DNA of 64,000 nucleotides from Amaranthus tricolor (GCF_026212465.1 NC_080060.1:15569837-15633836), one strand, 5' to 3'. Counted from the first letter of the stretch, positions 45,596-57,719 are shown. Notes: a model not told the origin generated them from the letters alone. Program-made: numbers and translations.

Positions 45596-47251
45596 GTGCC
45601 TAAACCTTGGAAATATCAAAGTTATCATCCTCTTGATTCGATTATAAGTGATATAAATAAGGGAACACAAACAAGATCCCAAATGAGAAATTTTTGTGCA
45701 CACTTTGCGTTCCTATCATCACTTGAACCTAAAAATCACGAGGAAGCTTTAAAGGACACCGAATGGGTCGTAGCCATGCAAGATGAATTGAACGAGTTTG
45801 AAAGAAATAAAGTATGGCACTTAGAACCCAAACCAAAACACAAGAAGGTAATTGGTTTGAAATGGGTATTTCGGAATAAGCTAGATGAACATGGAATAAT
45901 AGTGAGAAACAAAGCAAGACTCGTGGTCAAAGGGTACAATCAACAAGAAGGTATTGATTACACTGAGACTTTTGCTCCAGTAGCAAGGTTAGAGGCTATT
46001 AGAATTTTAATTTCTTTTGCTGCATTTATGAACTTTAAGTTATATCAAATGGATGTGAAATGTGCTTTCTTAAATGGTTTTCTTGATGAAGAAGTTTTTG
46101 TTGAACAACCCCCTGGTTTTGAGAACACCTCTTGTCTTGATCATGTCTACAAGCTTGACAAAGCTTTATATGGCTTAAAGCAAGCTCCTAGGCAATGGTA
46201 TGAAAGACTATCAAAGTTTTTGATTCAAAATAACTTTGTAAGAGGAAAAATTGATAAAACCTTATTCTTTAAGAATAAAGGTTATGATATTTTAGTTGTT
46301 CAAATTTATGTTGATGATATTATTTTCGGTGCGACCAATGATTTGTTATGTAAAGAATTTGCCAACCTTATGGGCACAGAATTTGAAATGAGCATGATGG
46401 GAGAATTAAATTTCTTCCTTGGTTTGCAAATAAAACAAACTGAAAATGGTATTTTTATTCATCAACAAAAATACATAAAAGAACTTCTTAAGAAGTATGG
46501 GCTAAACAACGCTAAAACCAACCATACACCCATGGCTACAAATGTTAGATTAGATGAAGACCTAAAAGGAACTAACGTAGATCAAACAATGTATCGAGGC
46601 ATGATAGGCTCCTTATTGTATTTAACTGCAAGTAGACCCGATATTTCATTTAGTGTTGGTTTATGTGCTAGATTTCAGTCCAATCCCAAAGAATCACATC
46701 TCACAGCAGTAAAACGGATTTTAAGATATTTGAAGGGAACAGACGACTTGTCCCTATTTTATCCTAAAAGTGATGTTTATGATTTAAAAGGTTTTAGTGA
46801 TGCAGATTATGCAGGTGATCTAGTTAATAGAAAAAGCACGTCAGGTATGGTACAATTTCTTGGTTCATGTTTAGTTTCATGGAGTTCCAAGAAACAAAAC
46901 ACGGTTGCATTATCCACAGCCGAAGCTGAATACGTAGCAGCAGCAGCTTGCTGTTCCCAAATGCTTTGGATAAAACAGCAACTAAGAGATTTTGGTATTA
47001 AAATTGAATGCATTCCTATTTGTTGTGATAATTCCAGTGCCATATGTATATCTAAAGATCCAGTGCATCACTCACGAGCTAAACATATACATATTAGACA
47101 TCATTTTCTTAAGGATAATGTAGAAAACAAAAATATTATATTAAAGCATGTTAACACTAATGAACAAGTTGCAGATATTCTGACCAAACCACTTCCAAGG
47201 GAACAATATGAAAAGATGAGATTGGAACTTGGTATGATCAAGCTCCACTAA
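45596..47251 (+). CDS. RT and RNase H of element B
   Basis: It is open for 551 codons to the natural end [86 protein letters not shown] and catalytic [14 protein letters not shown]. RNase [41 protein letters not shown] and [17 protein letters not shown]. All key Asp and Glu residues are in place. The frame is the 3' part of the original polyprotein, cut from integrase by stops at 45281 and near 45458. It could not be made from the usual start. Confidence 0.93.
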   Translation: MPKPWKYQSYHPLDSIISDINKGTQTRSQMRNFCAHFAFLSSLEPKNHEEALKDTEWVVAMQDELNEFERNKVWHLEPKPKHKKVIGLKWVFRNKLDEHGIIVRNKARLVVKGYNQQEGIDYTETFAPVARLEAIRILISFAAFMNFKLYQMDVKCAFLNGFLDEEVFVEQPPGFENTSCLDHVYKLDKALYGLKQAPRQWYERLSKFLIQNNFVRGKIDKTLFFKNKGYDILVVQIYVDDIIFGATNDLLCKEFANLMGTEFEMSMMGELNFFLGLQIKQTENGIFIHQQKYIKELLKKYGLNNAKTNHTPMATNVRLDEDLKGTNVDQTMYRGMIGSLLYLTASRPDISFSVGLCARFQSNPKESHLTAVKRILRYLKGTDDLSLFYPKSDVYDLKGFSDADYAGDLVNRKSTSGMVQFLGSCLVSWSSKKQNTVALSTAEAEYVAAAACCSQMLWIKQQLRDFGIKIECIPICCDNSSAICISKDPVHHSRAKHIHIRHHFLKDNVENKNIILKHVNTNEQVADILTKPLPREQYEKMRLELGMIKLH

Positions 47252-47761
47252 AGTTAGTTGCATATATTTCCCATTGAAGCATCATGAGAATGAAAAGGTC
47301 AGGAATCAACCTCAATATCTTGATTGAAAATCAATTATTGAATGGATCAGGTAAACACTTAATAAAGTTTGTACCATGAATGTCTTCTAATTTGCATGTG
47401 TTAATCTGATTAGACCAAAGCAGTTGTTCATTATTCTCTTCATATAAAATCTCACAATATCACAATTCATCTCAATACTATCTTATTTTATTTTCATTAT
47501 TTTTATTTCATATCTCTATAAAAACAGCCAACATAAACATAAAAAAAAAATTAAAAAAAAATGGGGAAAACGGTTTTTTTCTTCACTCAAGTAATGCAAA
47601 GGGCAATAAAGAGATGGGACTTGAAGGAGTAAACCGTCACTTCAATCATTTAAACTCCCTACATTTACGTCATAACACTACACTCCCCCAAACCTTTCTC
47701 TCAACCTCTCACTCAAGAAACCGTCCTTCTCCCTTCTCTCACCACCTTCAAAAATTCAAAA
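47252..47761 (+). other. Spacer between pol and extra ORF of element B
   Basis: No gene; AT-rich with short A runs near 47540. Corresponds to 20820-21318 in element A. Confidence 0.6.
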
Positions 47762-49438
47762 ATGAAATCCCCAAAATTTTCTAAATCCGGCAAGAAAACT
47801 ACCAAATCCCGTACACCAGACCAGCCAAAACCACTAAGAGTAGTTCTTCCTCCATCGTTACTGAATGCTGCACCACCCACACCAACAGAAACCACACAAG
47901 AATCACCCAAAGACTCCACTGAACCCACAGGTACCAAAAGAAATATTCCATCAGCAAATGGTGGCTCATCTTCCAGAGTAGTTAAGCGTTCGAAGCATGT
48001 TGATCCAAACAGTGCCGAAGAAGTTTCAAAGGAGATGACAGTATGGTTCGGGTTGGATAAGTATTGGTATGATTCTACTCACTTTCCTAAATTGCATGAC
48101 ATTTTAAAAAATCAAGAATGGGAATCATTGATGTCCACTTTCAGTTGCAATTCCATTTTTCCAAACCTAATGAGAGAATTTATTTTAAATTTCTCTAATG
48201 ATGGTGGAATGTGTTCTAGTATTGTTAAAAATGTTAAAATTGAATTTAACAGTGCTTTATTGGGGGAATGGTTTAATGTTCCCAATGTTGGTTTTGATAC
48301 ATATTATATTGGGTCGAAGATTGCATTTTCTGGCATCAATAAACGAACAATTCTAAAATTTTTAGGGATTGATCAAAAGAAGGGGAAGATCAGTCACAAT
48401 GTTCTGTCTCCTATGCATAAATTGTTGTACAATGTTGCTCGCAGATTCATTTTACCACGAAACTCAAAACGTAGTCAAGTGAGTTTGCGTGACGCCACTT
48501 TAATTTACTGCATGGAAAAACATATTAAAATAAATTTTCCTTCATTGATGATTTCTCATTTATCAGACTGCATTGAAAAGAAAAGTTTCATTGGTTATAG
48601 AGGGTTGCTAACCTGGATTTTTAGAAAATTTGAGGTCCCATTGGAAGGGTTGGAGTTCCCAATGGGTCCCAACATGAAAATTGGTGCGAAATGTTTACAA
48701 AATTTGCATTTAAAATTGAATGATGAGGGGATATTGATGCATGAGGAGGTTGTAGAAGTCGGATCTGAAGAAGAAGGGGCTGAAGAAGTTGAAGAGGAAA
48801 AGGAGAATAAGGAGAATAAGAAAGAAAAGGAACAAGATTATGTTCCCTCTGAAAATATTGAACAATCTGAAAAAGGGGAACAGGACGGAGCTGCAAGTAA
48901 GGGGGAAAAGGAAGAACAGAAAGAAGCCTTGGATGATAATGTTCCTCACAATCTCTGCAGTGATTCCAGTGATGAAGAGATTGTGTTGGCTATGAGGAAA
49001 AAGGCTAAGTCAATACAAAGGAAGAGTAGGAGGTTGGCCTCGAAACGCAAGGCTACTGTGGTTGATGAAACCACATCTGACACCATACCTGAGCCAACAC
49101 CTAATGAACCTTTCTCTTCCAAGCCAGCCACTCCACCACAACATCAAATACCATCACCACCACAATCACCTATCCAGTTTACACCACCACCACAATCACA
49201 CACTTCACCTAATATTGGCTGTACTAACTTTGACTCTGTTCCTGCAGCTTCTTCAAATTCCATTCTCTCCAAGCTCCTTGATCTACAGTCTCAATTCACT
49301 GCCTTTCAAGATGAAATTCGCGTCTCTCTTGCCTCAATTGTTGTTCAACTTACCCTGATCGAAAACCGTCTTGGTGCAAAGTTGGACACTGTTGAAGTGC
49401 AGACCGAATACATTGATGAAGAAGAGACCGCCCCTTGA
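47762..49438 (+). CDS. Extra ORF after pol of element B (env-like ORF of SIRE group), intact
   Basis: It is open for 558 codons from MKSPKFSKSGKKTTKSRTPD. The N-terminal 100 residues are Lys/Pro/Ser-rich with a basic patch (RVVKRSKHVD). The conserved globular core (about 110-340) has FGLDKYWYDSTHFPKLHDIL, LLGEWFNVPNVGFDTYYIGS and NVARRFILPRNSKRSQVSLR. An acidic tract of Glu/Lys, then Asp/Ser, spans about 340-420. A Pro-rich stretch with PPQHQIPSPPQ follows, then a C-terminal heptad-like end (LLDLQSQFTAFQDEIRVSLA). No signal peptide or strong membrane segment is seen, so a true envelope role is doubtful. It is better preserved than its own gag and pol. Function unknown. Confidence 0.82.
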   Translation: MKSPKFSKSGKKTTKSRTPDQPKPLRVVLPPSLLNAAPPTPTETTQESPKDSTEPTGTKRNIPSANGGSSSRVVKRSKHVDPNSAEEVSKEMTVWFGLDKYWYDSTHFPKLHDILKNQEWESLMSTFSCNSIFPNLMREFILNFSNDGGMCSSIVKNVKIEFNSALLGEWFNVPNVGFDTYYIGSKIAFSGINKRTILKFLGIDQKKGKISHNVLSPMHKLLYNVARRFILPRNSKRSQVSLRDATLIYCMEKHIKINFPSLMISHLSDCIEKKSFIGYRGLLTWIFRKFEVPLEGLEFPMGPNMKIGAKCLQNLHLKLNDEGILMHEEVVEVGSEEEGAEEVEEEKENKENKKEKEQDYVPSENIEQSEKGEQDGAASKGEKEEQKEALDDNVPHNLCSDSSDEEIVLAMRKKAKSIQRKSRRLASKRKATVVDETTSDTIPEPTPNEPFSSKPATPPQHQIPSPPQSPIQFTPPPQSHTSPNIGCTNFDSVPAASSNSILSKLLDLQSQFTAFQDEIRVSLASIVVQLTLIENRLGAKLDTVEVQTEYIDEEETAP

Positions 49439-49751
49439 TCGTTCTGCTCAAAATTTTAATGATTTGTTGGATGTGACACTTATCAAACAATTTCTCTTTC
49501 TGTTGTTGTACCATCTGGGTACAACATTGTATCTGTTTGTTGAACAATTACTACATTTTCTTTTCTTGCTTTTATTTTCATGGTCTGTGATGCTTAACTC
49601 TATGCAAATTTGAATAGCTTTTCATGGAACTTATTTTCATTTGTTGCTTCTTGGTTTCATCACTGACAAATCTATATGGTTTGTGCTGAGGTTTGATGCC
49701 CCCCAATTCTTTTTGATTGATGACAAAAGGGGGAAGAGATGCACAAACTTA
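49439..49751 (+). other. 3' untranslated part of element B, up to CACTA
   Basis: No gene; matches the corresponding part of element A (about 18831-19130 inverted). TTA at 49749-49751 is the left target duplication of the CACTA element. Confidence 0.75.
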
Positions 49752-49980
49752 CACTAGTGGAAAAAACCTCGTTTGCTGCGGTTTTTTTGCCATTATTTGC
49801 TGCGGTTTTGGCTCCCAGCAATAGTGATAGCAGCAAATAAGGGCATTAGTTGCTGCGGTCATGGGCTAAAACCGCAGCAAATAATGGGTGTTATTTGCTG
49901 CGGTCAGGGGGAAAAACCGCAGCAATAAGTGTGGCATTATTTGCTGCGGTCAGGCTTAAAACCGCAGCAATAAGTCTCTT
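49752..49980. repeat. CACTA left end with sub-terminal repeats
   Basis: The 15-bp end is followed by about eight copies of TTTGCTGCGGT or its complement ACCGCAGCAAA. In En/Spm such motifs bind the element's own protein. Confidence 0.9.
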
Positions 49981-50205
49981 TTTTTTTTCTTTTTCCGTTT
50001 AATCCTTATAATAATGCAATAATATTACAATGTAATAACAGTGATTAATCCAATGATAATCACAGATAATCAACATTAATCTCTTTGTAATAATAAACTC
50101 TCGCTCGTATATATATATATTATAATATGTACGTACATATATATATATATATATATACATTAAATAAACTATAAAAAATAATCAATATATACTAATTACA
50201 ATTTA

Positions 50206-53196
50206 TCAAGGACAAATATTAGCAAGATACACGGCAATCTTGTCTTTTAATTCGCGCATCTCTTCACTTCTCAAAGCGCGTGTTTCCCTCGGAATGTCTT
50301 TTAAAACCTATATTATAATATTAAAATAAAAGCTATTAATATAGAAACATTTAGATTTTACCAATAATATATTTAATTAAGAACGTAACAAATACTTACG
50401 GCATCTATATTTTCGACTCCAAATTCCTTCACGGAATTTATAATATCGTCCATAAACTTCAGCGCGTAGTAGCCGCAGTCAACGGAAGAAGGAGGTTGTT
50501 GAAAGCACTAAGAGAAAATAGAAGTTAGTATCAAAAACGGTTAAAAACGCATAAAATCGCAACTTAGCACATAAATTCTAGAATATGACTATGATTTTCA
50601 ATTCTAACAACTTCTACACAATAATATATACCAAATAGTGTTGTGTGCCAAGTTTCGTGCAAAACAAACAAAGTTTGAGCTACTTTACGCGCGGAATTGA
50701 CAAAAACGCTTAAAAACGCATAAAATCGCAACTTAACTTCTAATTTCTAGCATATGACTATTATTATGAATTCTAACCATTTCAACACAATAATATATGC
50801 CAAATAGTGTTGTGTGCCAAGTTTCGTGCATAACAAACCAAGTTTGAGTACTTTACGCGCGAAATTGACAAAAACGCTTAAAAACGCATAAAATTGCAAC
50901 TTAACTTCTAATTTCTAGCATATGACTATTATTATCAATTCTAACCATTTCAACACAATAATATATGCCAAATAGTGTTGTGTGCCAAGTTTCGTGCATA
51001 ACAAACCATGTTTGACCTACTTTACGCGCGAAATTGACAAATAAAAACGCGAAATTGACAGCATCAAACTAGTGACCAGACCACCTTGCACGACACGTGG
51101 AGACCAAACATATGCATCCAGGACCTAGGCTAAAGTGGAAATGGAATCTTGGTACTTGGATCTAGCTATCAAGGTCCTAATACCATTCTAACAATCCCCG
51201 TGGACTCCTAGAAGCCGAGCCGAAGGAGGGCTGGTCGACAGTTTGCTAGATCAGAATTTTGTTTAAGTGTTTGTGGTTGTTTCGTGTTCTTTTCATGATC
51301 ATTTGACCAAACCTATACAAAACCCATAAAATCGAATTTGTGTACCTTTCTTGCTATCCATTTTGGAAATGTGGCTCTGGATGTAGATCCCATTTGTCCA
51401 CGCACTCTTTTCTTTGCGCTGAAACGCATGGGAAAAGTAATACCATTTATATATATATATAACACTTAATTAAATCAAATTGGTAAAATAATTAATATTA
51501 CGTACGCATTCAACAATGCTTTGAATCTTGTGTTGCGAGGTAGGCTGTTAGGTTTTTGTAATGAGTCGAAGACGTGCACGGTGTTCGTTAAAGGACATAT
51601 GATCAAAAGTATCCAATGCAAACTACAAACACAAATTTAAAATCAACAAATTAGAGATTAGGTGACTTTAAAAATCAAAAGATAAGTTCAATTTCAAAAA
51701 TAAAACTTACTCTTCCCAATATGGAGCCAGAATGAATGTGTGTTTACATGCAAGGGAATTAGTCAAAGCAGAGATTAGGTGACTTCTCAATGTATGCTCT
51801 GACGACATCTGGATCATTTCTACATTTACTACCCGAAATCGTCTCCGGAAAAAACTATCCAATTTTTATTGGAGGTTCGCAAGAATTTACCTCCTCGTAA
51901 ACCGCACTAAACTCACAAATAAGAGAATTTTGTTAGTAATTCGGTCATTAAAACAATTAAACAACAATGCCTAACTTGTAAGATAATGAACATCACCTCA
52001 TGTAGACATGGAAAAGAGCTATGTTCAGCATCTCTCCTCTCAAAAATTGCCCGATGTCACTAGGACCAATAATTACATACGGGTCTTCTGAAAAGCAGTA
52101 TTGCTCCTTCAGCAGGGGCAACATGATTGGGTCCTCCTCACTTATGCGAGATGCACAATAATGCAGCCATTTGCAATCTTGAGAGAGATCTTTTAGCTCC
52201 TCATCAGTCTAAATTGGAGTGCTTGGCATCGACTTTGACCCAGTCGACACCTTTGCTGAGGAACCGACCTCTCTACAAGATCCCTTTGGACTCTTTTGCT
52301 ATTTCAATTTATAAATAAAAATTAAATTAGTGTGAGCATGCAATTAAAAAATAAAAATAAATAAGGCACAAATGATTCTTACCGTGTTAGTGAATCGGAC
52401 CCAAGCATATGGCCATGTGACGAAACTACCTAGGGCGTCTGATAGTTTCTCAAGGCTCCATGCTGGCATTGGAATTGGGAGTGAGAAATCTTCAAACCCC
52501 TTTACAATAGTCTCCACGGCCACACTGATGTGGCCACTTGTAACAGGCACTGAATGCACTGTTTGGCCCTCTTTATTTGGCTGTGCCATACCATATGCAA
52601 CCTCAGTTAAGTCGCCATCACTAGCAACACCTAACTGAGGCAGCAAAAGAGAACAAGGAGTCGCCTCCTGAAAATTGTGTCGTTTAGTATAATAAGCATC
52701 ATAATAAAATTTTAATTACGCGTTGCAATTTAAATTAATAAGTGCTTATATATTTAAAAACTATGTACCTGTAGCACTGGCATCGGAGTTGGCTCCGGAT
52801 TTTGAGCAACGGGGGTATTAGTAAAGAGCTGGGGTGCTACGGGGGTAATGGGCTCGGGTGTTGGCTCGACCAAAGCGTCAGAATCCCCATGTTGACTTCC
52901 CTGATCCTCGACAATCAGGTTTGCCAAGTCCACAATGGGTGCACCCATCTTTTGCAACACGGTGGCCAACTTCGCGAGAACGTCCTTCGTAATCTCCGCT
53001 CGGAGGGTTGCTGCTTCTTCCCGCAGTGCCGTTCGGGATTGAGTAGCAACACACTCTTTGCCGAATGCCTTCTGTAACCCCACGCGGACGCCTCCTTTTC
53101 CGACTATCCGCCCACTGTGGTCTTTCCCTAAGACCATATGCAATGCGTCAACATTGCCTTTTGGGGTGAACTCCCCCGCCGTAGCTTCTTTTTCCT
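50206..53196 (-). CDS. Second CACTA gene with Ulp1-type cysteine protease domain (multi-exon)
   Basis: Pieced together on minus from GT..AG bounded exons. 53196-52769: EFTPKGNVDALHMVLGKDHS and VRVGLQKAFGKECVATQSR. 52667-52383: EGQTVHSVPVTSGHISVAVE and LGSFVTWPYAWV. 52298-51997: CKWLHYCASRISEEDPIMLP with one TAG at 52209-52211. A possible short exon lies near 51908. Then, ending at 51711, HTFILAPYWEE. 51622-51506: LHWILLIICPLTNTVHVFDS. 51418-51346: KKRVRGQMGSTSRATFPKW. 50507-50400: FQQPPSSVDCGYYALKFMDD. 50307-50206: VLKDIPRETRALRSEEMREL to a stop. HW, DS and DCGYY are the His, Asp and Cys of Ulp1/SENP-like peptidases. Phases join without shift where checked. CACTA elements with such genes are known. 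The TAG and the uncertain first exon leave activity open. Confidence 0.75.
50540..51040. repeat. 168-bp tandem repeat, three copies
   Basis: The marker ACGCATAAAATCGCAACTTA recurs at 50547, 50716 and 50884 (the last with one change), giving periods of 169 and 168 bp; the third unit ends near 51040. Units share TAGTGTTGTGTGCCAAGTTT. The array lies in the 838-bp intron between the last but two and last but one exon of the Ulp1-like gene. Confidence 0.85.
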
Positions 53197-53379
53197 TCCA
53201 GCCCATCAATTCAAATAAAAAGTGACATATATAGTAATTAGTATAAGTACATCAAAGCCAAAGAATACAAAACAAATGAAGAATATACTTAATAATTTCA
53301 AAACTCACCACAGCATCAGCAACCTTCTTCGTTCCCGGATCATTAATGGTAAATTTACCACTTGCATCTCGGGATCTGT

Positions 53380-53610
53380 TCAAATATTCTGTAGATACGA
53401 TGACTTCTTGTCTTGACCCTCAGTCCTAAATGTGAAGCCATTGACATCGTAACCCTCATATTTGTTGACATCATCACGAGGACCAAAAGCTAACCACTTA
53501 ACAATTTCGGATACACCCTTGAGTTCTTCGCATATTACTCGATTATGAAACCAATTAATAAACGTCTTGTTATGCAACTGCATCAATGCCCTATCCCCTT
53601 TAGAAGGATG
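53380..53610 (-). pseudogene. C-terminal DUF4216-like part of the CACTA transposase
   Basis: In the same frame as the transposase, directly after its TAA at 53611-53613, the sequence reads HPSKGDRALMQLHNKTFINW, FHNRVICEELKGVSEIVKWL, AFGPRDDVNKYEGYDVNGFT and ends with a stop at 53380. In many plant CACTA transposases this part follows the DUF4218 region in the same protein. Here it is separated by a single stop codon, so it is either lost from the protein or made only by read-through. Just after it, in another frame, NRSRDASGKFTINDPGTKKV up to a GT donor near 53305 may be an exon of the second gene. Confidence 0.7.
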
Positions 53611-56217
53611 TTATGCGCGCAATATATCAAAATGCTCACTCAAAAAAGGATGAACTTCCGGAATATGATGCAACACATACAAGTGTGCTTGTAGAAGGCT
53701 TTCTCGAGGAGCTGTGACCGATTTGGAGCCAATTGTTCCTTTTCCCTCAAGCCTTCCTTCATGTCTAGAGGTGGGAAGTCCAATAGGCTTTGCCATGGCC
53801 AAATACTCGGCTATAAAGTTACTAATCTCATCGCTCACAGTGCCTTGAATCATACTCCCCTCGGGTTGTGCTGGATTCCTCACCTTGTTTTGTAAAACAC
53901 CCATGTGTCTTTCAAAAGGATAACACCACCTTAAAAAAACTGGACCCAAAAGTTTGACCTCACGAACGAGATGGACAATAAGATGAACCATTATGTCAAA
54001 GAAAGAAGGTGGAAAATACATCTCAAACTTGCATAAAGTTACAATCACGTCGAGTTGAAGTGCATCAAGTTTAAAGGGATCAAGAACTTTACTACAAATT
54101 GTGTTGAATAACGAACATAGCTCGGTAATAGCATATCTCACATGTTTTGGCAGTATTCCACGGATTGCAATTGGTAAGAACACTTGCATCATTACATGGC
54201 AATCGTGAGATTTCATGCTTCCCAACTTCAGCTCACCATTTAGGCTAACAAATCTCTTCATGTTGGATGAGTACCCAGACGGAACCTTAATGCCATACAA
54301 ACACTCACAAAATGTCCGCTTCTCTGCTTTGGACAATGTGTAGCAAGCTGGAGGCAAATAAACTTTGTCATTAAGCATCTTCTTCTTATTGTCACCAACT
54401 TCATCATCAGCTCTATTTCTTTTCTTACTCACCTTAACATGTGCCCACAACTCCGGACGAAGACCCTTACATTCAAACCAATCTCGCACGGCCCTAACAT
54501 CTTTTGTCTTACCCGAAATGTTCATGAGAGTCCCGAGTATGGCATCGCATACATTTTTCTCTATATGCATAACGTCAAGACAATGCCTAACCTGTAGATC
54601 TCTCCAATATGGAAGCTTCCAAAAGATTGATTCTTTTTTCCATAATCGGCCTTCACCTCCTTGCACTTGCCCCGTTTTACCAAATACAGTCTTAACTCCC
54701 TTAACCTGTTCATAAACCTCATAACCGGTCAACGGTCGACGAGCTACACGGTCCTCAACCTCCCCATTGAACAACTTCTTCTTCTTACGATATTGGTGGT
54801 CTCGTGGGAGGAACTTTCGATGGTGCATGAATACGTGTTTGCACTTAGGAATCCACGTGGATTCCATGTCATCGATACATATCGGGCATGCTTTCTTCCC
54901 TTTGTTCTTATACCCCGATAAGTTGCCATATGCCGGAAAATCATTAACGGTGCATAAAAGCATTGCACGCAAGATGAACTCCTCATTAGCATATGCATCA
55001 AACACTGAAACGCCTTCATCCCACATCTTTCTCAAATCCTCAACGAGAGGTGCAAGATACACATCTATGTCATTGCCAGGTTGTTTAGGACCCGAGATAA
55101 GAAGCGAAAGCATTATGTACTTACGCTTCATACACAACCAAGGTGGCAAATTATAGATCACTAAAAGTACCGGCCAAGTACTATGTTGAGAACTAAGATT
55201 GCCGAACGGGTTCATTCCATCCGTACACAGTCCGAGCCTTAAATTACGAACCTCATCCCCAAAAGTCTTATGCAACCTATCAATACTCTTCCACTCCGGA
55301 GAATCAGATGGATGTGTGAGCAAGTGACCTTTCTTCAACCTATCTGCATGCCACCTCAAATTTAACGCATCTTTCTTTATAGAAAACAAGCGCTTGAATC
55401 TAGGTATTATTGGAAGATACCACAATACCTTAGCCGGGGGCCCTTTAGCATCCCGAGCCCCTTTACGCTTGTAGCGCGATAACCCACACCTAGGACACTC
55501 TTCTAAGTTCTCGTTTTCATTCCGATACAACACACAATCATTCGGACACGCATGAATCTTCTGGTACTCTAAGCCGAAAGGACACATGAGCTTTTTGGCA
55601 TAATATGTCGACTTTGGAAGTTCATTTCCCTCAGGAAGCAACTCACCTAACGCTTCTAATAACATTGTGAAACTAGCGTCACTCCAATTGAACTTTGACT
55701 TAATGTTGAAAATTGTCAACACTGCTGTTAGTTTGGTGAACTTTGTACATCCAGGGTACAAAGGCTTTTGAGAAGCCTCTGTCAACAAGTCAAAAACACG
55801 AGGACGTTTTCCTAACTCATCCTCGACTCCCTCCATCATCTCATCAACACGATCCACATCCTCATCGACATTCTCTTCATCTGTCTCATAACCATCAACA
55901 TGATCTACTACATCCTCATTGACATCGGCCACATTATTGACGTCCTCAACAACACTTTTCTCTTTAAAAACTCCCTCCTCACCATGCCAAACCCAAACAT
56001 GATATTGAGGCCTAAACCCACGTCGAAGTATGTGCTCCCTAAGGATACCAACACTATCTACCTTTGATACATTGCCACAACTGACACATGGGCAATAAAA
56101 ATCAACTCCCCCCGTCCTAACTTGATGTTCAACCGCAATACTATAAAATTCTAATACGCCATCAATAAATTCCGACGATTCAATGCTTCCATACATCCAA
56201 GAACGATCGTTTGTCAT
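53611..56217 (-). CDS. TNP2-type CACTA transposase
   Basis: The start is set at ATG 56217, giving MTNDRSWMYGSIESSEF, since the upstream residues are AT-rich translation. 868 codons are open to TAA 53611. N-terminal transposase-associated domain: RSWMY and YCPCVSCGNVSKVDSVGILR. An acidic Asp/Glu/Val linker follows at about residues 95-130. The TNP2 core has CPNDCVLYRNENENLEECPR, LGLCTDGMNPFGNLSSQHST and RHCLDVMHIEKNVCDAILG. The DUF4218-like end has LKLGSMKSHDCHVMMQVFLP, FPPSFFDIMVHLIVHLVREV and PFERHMGVLQNKVRNPAQPE. It would bind the ends and cut out the element in the nucleus. It is the best kept transposase in the window. Confidence 0.93.
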   Translation of the reverse strand: MTNDRSWMYGSIESSEFIDGVLEFYSIAVEHQVRTGGVDFYCPCVSCGNVSKVDSVGILREHILRRGFRPQYHVWVWHGEEGVFKEKSVVEDVNNVADVNEDVVDHVDGYETDEENVDEDVDRVDEMMEGVEDELGKRPRVFDLLTEASQKPLYPGCTKFTKLTAVLTIFNIKSKFNWSDASFTMLLEALGELLPEGNELPKSTYYAKKLMCPFGLEYQKIHACPNDCVLYRNENENLEECPRCGLSRYKRKGARDAKGPPAKVLWYLPIIPRFKRLFSIKKDALNLRWHADRLKKGHLLTHPSDSPEWKSIDRLHKTFGDEVRNLRLGLCTDGMNPFGNLSSQHSTWPVLLVIYNLPPWLCMKRKYIMLSLLISGPKQPGNDIDVYLAPLVEDLRKMWDEGVSVFDAYANEEFILRAMLLCTVNDFPAYGNLSGYKNKGKKACPICIDDMESTWIPKCKHVFMHHRKFLPRDHQYRKKKKLFNGEVEDRVARRPLTGYEVYEQVKGVKTVFGKTGQVQGGEGRLWKKESIFWKLPYWRDLQVRHCLDVMHIEKNVCDAILGTLMNISGKTKDVRAVRDWFECKGLRPELWAHVKVSKKRNRADDEVGDNKKKMLNDKVYLPPACYTLSKAEKRTFCECLYGIKVPSGYSSNMKRFVSLNGELKLGSMKSHDCHVMMQVFLPIAIRGILPKHVRYAITELCSLFNTICSKVLDPFKLDALQLDVIVTLCKFEMYFPPSFFDIMVHLIVHLVREVKLLGPVFLRWCYPFERHMGVLQNKVRNPAQPEGSMIQGTVSDEISNFIAEYLAMAKPIGLPTSRHEGRLEGKGTIGSKSVTAPRESLLQAHLYVLHHIPEVHPFLSEHFDILRA

Positions 56218-56262
56218 CCTAATTAGTGTGATTAATTGATTCAAAACAAAATTAATACACAA

Positions 56263-56756
<494 letters not shown>

Positions 56757-56999
56757 AATAATGTAAAACATATATATGAAAAACTTGAATAATGCAAATT
56801 AGTAAAATAAATATAATAAATACAACGAAAACAGAGACCAAAATTAATAATTAATATTCTTAAACTAAAGAGTTTTTTTTTTGTTGCATTATTCTTCATG
56901 ACTGATATAACCTACGTACGCAAATCCTATTCGAAGTCTTTCATCTTCTTCATGACGAAACTGCCCTTTTTTATTTGATATTGCTTTATTGATATATTG

Positions 57000-57660
57000 T
57001 TTGATTGAGTTTACAACAACAAGAACAACAAGATTATATTCGATTTTTTACAACAAGAATAAGAACCCAGAACAACAACGTAACAAGATTTTAAGTTGAA
57101 GATGAACAGAAACATGGTTTATGAACAACAACATCAACAACAAAAACAACTTCATCTTCTCAAATGACCACAAGATTTTTTACAAGAACAGCAACAACAA
57201 GAAGATGAACAGAAACATATATTCGATGAACAGCAACAAGAACAGCAACAAAATTCGTTTATGAAAATTCGAAGTTTGATGATGAAATAAAAATAAAAAT
57301 AAAAACAGCAACAAGAACAGCAAAAGTTCAAAATAAAATTAAAAATAAAAACAGCAACAAGAAGCAACAAGGATTTACCTTCAAAACACAAGTTTGATGA
57401 TGTACAGTAGATGAAAAGAAGCAACACGAGCAGCAACAAGTTTGTGAAGATGAACAGCAACAAGTTTGTGAAGATGAAGAAGATGAACAACAACACGAAC
57501 ACGTACAAATGAAGATGAATAACAGCAAATGAATAAAAGAGCGTTTGTGAAAATGAAGATGAACACAAGAAACGAACACAATGAAGCGTTTTTGAAGCGT
57601 TTGTGAAGATGTTGAAGAGGAACGAATTGCAAATGAAGATGAAGCGTTTTTTCAATGAAG
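57000..57660. repeat. Degenerate CAACAAGAACAGCAA-rich region in CACTA element
   Basis: Hundreds of bases of CAACAA, GAACAG and GATGAACAG variations, on the transposase-upstream side of the element. The same low-complexity region is in the fragment at 10217-11290, inverted, so it belongs to the family and is not a local accident. Translations are Gln/Asn/Lys- or Phe/Cys/Ser-rich and are not taken as genes. Confidence 0.75.
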
Positions 57661-57719
57661 AACAACTGTATAACGTATTTGAGAAAATATGAGAAATAAA
57701 AAGAAATGGCGGGTTTTAT

